Source of the DNA: Paenibacillus tepidiphilus
Lineage (GTDB): Bacteria > Bacillota > Bacilli > Paenibacillales > Paenibacillaceae
DNA length: 64,000 nt
Reading direction: 5' to 3'
Assembly (NCBI RefSeq): GCF_008635795.1
Contig: NZ_VWRQ01000004.1
Span: forward strand, 310,001-374,000
Shown: piece after piece, positions 61,114 to 64,000 of the stretch
Numbering within the stretch: the first letter of the stretch is position 1
How the letters are laid out: each line of letters starts with the position of its first letter
Translations under genes and position numbers: made by a program
Notes under the pieces: model-generated
Seen by the model: only the letters and a program-made list of their open reading frames with translations
Databases searched by the model: none
What the model was told of the DNA's origin: nothing

Positions 61114-62820
61114 ATGCGTCAAAGCCAATTGTTTGCCACAACCCTGCGTGAAGCACCAGCCGAAGCGGAGACAGCCGGTCACCGGCTGCTGCTGCGCGCC
61201 GGGTACATCCGCCAGCTGGCGGCGGGAATCTATACGTTACTGCCGCTCGGTCAGCGGGTCCTGCGCAACCTTGAGACCATCGTACGGGAGGAGATGGAGG
61301 CCGCCGGAGCCCAGGAGCTGCTGCTGCCCTCCATGCAGCCTGCCGAGCTATGGAGAGAGTCGGAACGCTACGAGGTGTACGGCAAGGAGCTGATCAAGCT
61401 GAATGACCGGCATGAACGGGAATTCGTGCTGGGGCCAACCCATGAAGAAGTTATTACGACTCTGGTACGAGGGGAGATCAGCACCTACCGCCGGCTGCCG
61501 GTGACGCTGTTCCAGATCCAGACCAAGTTCCGCGATGAGAGGCGTCCCCGCTCCGGCCTGCTGCGCGGCCGTGAGTTTCTGATGAAGGACGCCTATTCGT
61601 TCGACACGGACCAGGAGGGGCTCGATGCCTCATACACGAAGATGTTCGAGGCGTACCGGCGCATCTTGGATCGCTCCGGTCTGAACTACCGGGCGGTGCA
61701 TGCCGATTCCGGAGCGATCGGCGGAGAAGGGGGCAGCCATGAATTTATGGCTGTCGCCGGCATCGGCGAGGATACCATCGCCGTCTGCCCGGCTTGCGAT
61801 TATGCCGCCAATCTGGAGCAGGCAGAAGCGGCTGCTCCGGAAGCCGGCCCGCATAAAGGCAGCTCTGCGGCACTGGCAGCTCTTGAACGGTTTCATACAC
61901 CGGAGGTGAGAACGATTGAAGAGCTTCGCGGCTCGTTTGGAATCGCGCCGGAGCAAATCATCAAGACGCTGGTGTATACCGGGGACGGACAGACGATCGC
62001 CGTCCTAGTCCGCGGCGACCATGAAGTCAATGAAATCAAGCTGCAGAAGGCTACCGGCATTAGCGAGCTGGTGCTCGCCGAGCACGGTGCGGTGGCGGAG
62101 CTGGCCGGTGTCGAGAGCGGGTTTGTCGGGCCGGTGGGACTGGACCTGGCGCTGTATGTCGATGCGGCCGTAGCCGCAATGCCACAAGGTACCGCAGGGG
62201 CTGGAACGAAGGATTATCATCTGCGCGGCGTGGTGCCGGGAAGAGATTTTGCCCTGGAGCATGTAGGGGATTTCCGCAACGTTACAGAAGGCGAAGCATG
62301 TCCACAGTGCCGCAAGGCGGCGCTGGAGTTCCACCAGGGCATCGAAGTCGGGCATATCTTCAAGCTGGGTACGAAATACAGCGAGAAGCTGGGAGCCCGC
62401 TACCTGGATGCTACGGGCGTCAGCCGTCCGCTGATTATGGGCTGCTACGGCATCGGCATTTCCCGGCTGCTGGGAGCCGTAGCGGAGCAGAATCATGATG
62501 AGGAAGGACTGATCTGGCCAGAGGCGCTTGCCCCTTACCAGGTGCATATTCTGCAAATGTCGGCGAAGGACGGGGAGCAAGCGGCTTTGGCCAAAGAACT
62601 GTACGGCAGGCTTACGCGCGCCGGGATCTCAGTGCTTCTGGATGACCGGGACGAACGGGCAGGCGTCAAATTCAAGGATGCCGGGCTGATCGGAATTCCG
62701 GTTACAGTAACCGTCGGCAAGGCTGCCGCAAGCCGGCAGGTGGAATGGAAGAGCCGCCGCGGAGGCGACAAGGAACTGATCGGTCTGGACGAGGCCTTCG
62801 CCCGGATTGCGGCGCAGTAG
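61114..62820 (+). CDS. proS: Prolyl-tRNA synthetase (bacterial type with editing domain)
   Basis: This 568-residue class II synthetase has motif 1 in the N-terminal region (RAGYIRQLAAGIYTLLPLG), motif 2 in FRDERRPRSGLLRGREFLMKD (key Arg residues) and motif 3 in GCYGIGISRLLGA. An INS-type editing domain follows between motifs 2 and 3 (about residues 225-390), able to remove mischarged alanine. The anticodon-binding domain is C-terminal. GGAGAGAGG precedes the start, and the T-box upstream controls it. Confidence 0.96.
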   Translation: MRQSQLFATTLREAPAEAETAGHRLLLRAGYIRQLAAGIYTLLPLGQRVLRNLETIVREEMEAAGAQELLLPSMQPAELWRESERYEVYGKELIKLNDRHEREFVLGPTHEEVITTLVRGEISTYRRLPVTLFQIQTKFRDERRPRSGLLRGREFLMKDAYSFDTDQEGLDASYTKMFEAYRRILDRSGLNYRAVHADSGAIGGEGGSHEFMAVAGIGEDTIAVCPACDYAANLEQAEAAAPEAGPHKGSSAALAALERFHTPEVRTIEELRGSFGIAPEQIIKTLVYTGDGQTIAVLVRGDHEVNEIKLQKATGISELVLAEHGAVAELAGVESGFVGPVGLDLALYVDAAVAAMPQGTAGAGTKDYHLRGVVPGRDFALEHVGDFRNVTEGEACPQCRKAALEFHQGIEVGHIFKLGTKYSEKLGARYLDATGVSRPLIMGCYGIGISRLLGAVAEQNHDEEGLIWPEALAPYQVHILQMSAKDGEQAALAKELYGRLTRAGISVLLDDRDERAGVKFKDAGLIGIPVTVTVGKAAASRQVEWKSRRGGDKELIGLDEAFARIAAQ

Positions 62821-62854
62821 AAGTCCGGACATATGTAAAGGATAAGAAAGCATG

Positions 62855-62876
62855 TCCCCGGCCGAATGACCGGGGA
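62855..62876 (+). terminator. Stem-loop after proS
   Basis: TCCCCGG and CCGGGGA flank an 8-base loop 34 bases after the proS stop; no real T-run follows. The rest of the 398-base gap up to topB (62821-63218) shows only the promoter at 63051 and a possible hairpin at about 63150-63175, with no gene I can support. Confidence 0.5.
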
Positions 62877-63050
62877 TTCCGCTTACCCGGAGAAGTCTCC
62901 GGCACCGGCGATGCCGCTGAAATTTCTTGCCTGGACATTGTTGAATACGCCGGTAGCTGCCGCATTTGTGAATATCACGGCAATGTCTGAGTGGTCTCCT
63001 AGTTGCTTGTACCGGATGACTATTTCCTCTTAAAAAGACGCCCGCAAAAA

Positions 63051-63059
63051 TGCTATAAT
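63051..63059 (+). promoter_or_regulatory. Extended -10 promoter of topB
   Basis: TGCTATAAT provides a perfect -10 with TGn extension; the -35 region is weak. It implies a leader of about 150 bases before topB. Confidence 0.55.
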
Positions 63060-63218
63060 AGACTACTGGACGTATTTTTTGAAAAATAAGTGCCTGTAAG
63101 CCGTACCTGTAATGGCCTTATATTTCTTGCAGGAACAGTCGCGGTGGCGGCGGAACGGTATAGCCGTTACTTCCTGAGCGCTGATCAGACTGACAAAGAA
63201 GGCAAGGAGCGATTCTTT

Positions 63219-64000
63219 TTGAAGACACTCATTATTGCGGAAAAACCGGACATGGGGCGGAATATCGCCGCCGCAATAGAACCGAAGGCCAAAAATCACC
63301 GTTCCTACCTGGAAGGGGAGCAGTACATCATCACCTGGGCAATCGGGCATTTGATCGGCTTGGCCGAACCCGAAGCCTACGACGATAGATACAAGAGATG
63401 GAATATCAACGATCTGCCGATTATTCCCGAAGAGTTCAAGCTGGTCCCCAACAGCCGGACGCTGGATCAGCTGAAGGTGATTGCGGAGCTCGCCAAACGG
63501 AGTGATCTGCTGGTAAATTCCTGCGACGCCGGGCGCGAGGGGCAGCATATTTTTTCGCTTATCCAGCGGCACTTGAGGCTAAGCCAGCCGGTGAAACGGC
63601 TGTGGATCTCCGACCTCACCCCTGAGACGATCCGCAAAGGCTTCCAGGAGCTGAAGGACGGAACCGAATACGAGAACCTGACCAAAGCGGCCAAGGCGCG
63701 CAGCGAGGCGGACTGGCTGATCGGGATGAACGGCTCGCGGGCGTTTACCACAAGGCACAATGTGCTGCTGTCCGTAGGCCGGGTGCAGACTCCGGTGCTG
63801 GCGCTGATTTATGACCGGCAGAAGACGATTGAGGCCTTTTCCTCGCTGAAGTTCTTTGAACTCGAAGGCCATTTTACCCAGAATGAGCTTGCCTACAAAG
63901 GGATGTGGCAGGGGGAACGGATGACCGAGCAGGCCAAAGCGGACGCGCTCGCAGCCAAGGTCAAAGGTAAGCCGGGGCGCATCAGCTCCTATGAAGTGAA
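63219..64000 (+). CDS. topB: DNA topoisomerase III (TopB), N-terminal part
   Basis: The frame runs from TTG 63219, after AAGGAGC, to the end of the window without a stop, giving the first 260 residues. It opens with the toprim start KTLIIAEKPDMGRNIAAAI and has the acidic toprim loop NSCDAGREGQHIF. The topoisomerase IA segments LWISDLTPETIRKGF and ARSEADWLIGMNGSRAFT follow, with VGRVQTPVLALI after them. The active-site Tyr region lies beyond the window. The enzyme relaxes or unlinks single-stranded DNA crossings. Confidence 0.9.
   Translation, partial: MKTLIIAEKPDMGRNIAAAIEPKAKNHRSYLEGEQYIITWAIGHLIGLAEPEAYDDRYKRWNINDLPIIPEEFKLVPNSRTLDQLKVIAELAKRSDLLVNSCDAGREGQHIFSLIQRHLRLSQPVKRLWISDLTPETIRKGFQELKDGTEYENLTKAAKARSEADWLIGMNGSRAFTTRHNVLLSVGRVQTPVLALIYDRQKTIEAFSSLKFFELEGHFTQNELAYKGMWQGERMTEQAKADALAAKVKGKPGRISSYEV

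Overview
The window looks like a chromosomal segment of a Paenibacillus-type, spore-forming Firmicute. The evidence is the gene order cotE / mutS-mutL / miaA-hfq / spoVK-hflX-ynbB-glnR-glnA / lexA-yneA-ynzC, which follows the Bacillus subtilis order with insertions. Other support comes from Bacillus-type LexA, GlnR and T-box signals, strong AGGAGG-like ribosome sites with frequent GTG/TTG starts, and a moderately high GC content. No tRNA, rRNA, CRISPR array, insertion sequence or prophage was seen. No known anti-phage defence system was found.

Layout. 1-6125: end of an unknown gene, a lipoprotein GH13 amylase on the minus strand with possible CcpA sites, a NitT/TauT-type ABC importer and an aromatic-acid-exporter-like membrane protein. 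6234-10582: HD-GYP phosphodiesterase, spore coat CotE, an amidoligase-fold protein and a GNAT acetyltransferase. 10739-18901: mutS and mutL, separated by about 0.8 kb of inverted repeats, then a methyltransferase, miaA and hfq. 19043-28946: class A penicillin-binding protein, DUF402 and YdcF proteins, spoVK, hflX, ynbB and the GlnR-controlled glnRA operon. 29049-31572: small proteins of unknown or sporulation-linked function, including a 37-residue YjcZ-like peptide and a possible decayed gene. 31641-35080: L,D-transpeptidase, lexA/yneA around five LexA-box-like sites, ynzC, an unknown membrane protein and a HAD phosphatase.

35197-45093: B12-dependent methionine synthase, RNase Z, a NagD-like phosphatase and a tightly overlapping operon (Fpg-like glycosylase, endonuclease IV, cyclic-phosphate receiver, thioredoxin, ABC ATPase, RlmM-like methyltransferase). 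45240-48799: a serine/threonine kinase fused to a degenerate P-loop domain, an E1-like ThiF/MoeB protein and a response regulator lacking its phospho-acceptor. 48843-51810: NlpC/P60 hydrolase, thiN, a low-molecular-weight phosphatase and an esterase. 52007-57396: the complete pyruvate dehydrogenase operon pdhABC-lpd. 57594-64000: thyA-dfrA, gltD, T-box-controlled proS and the start of topB.

Most of the window is housekeeping: mismatch and base-excision repair, SOS control, nitrogen assimilation, one-carbon and thymidylate synthesis, and pyruvate oxidation. The least explained parts are the mutS-mutL inverted repeats, the kinase/P-loop fusion with its E1-like and degenerate-regulator neighbours, the amidoligase beside cotE, the altered zinc finger of the Fpg-like protein and the 29-31.6 kb small-gene cluster. 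All calls rest on reading motifs and context; no database search was run.
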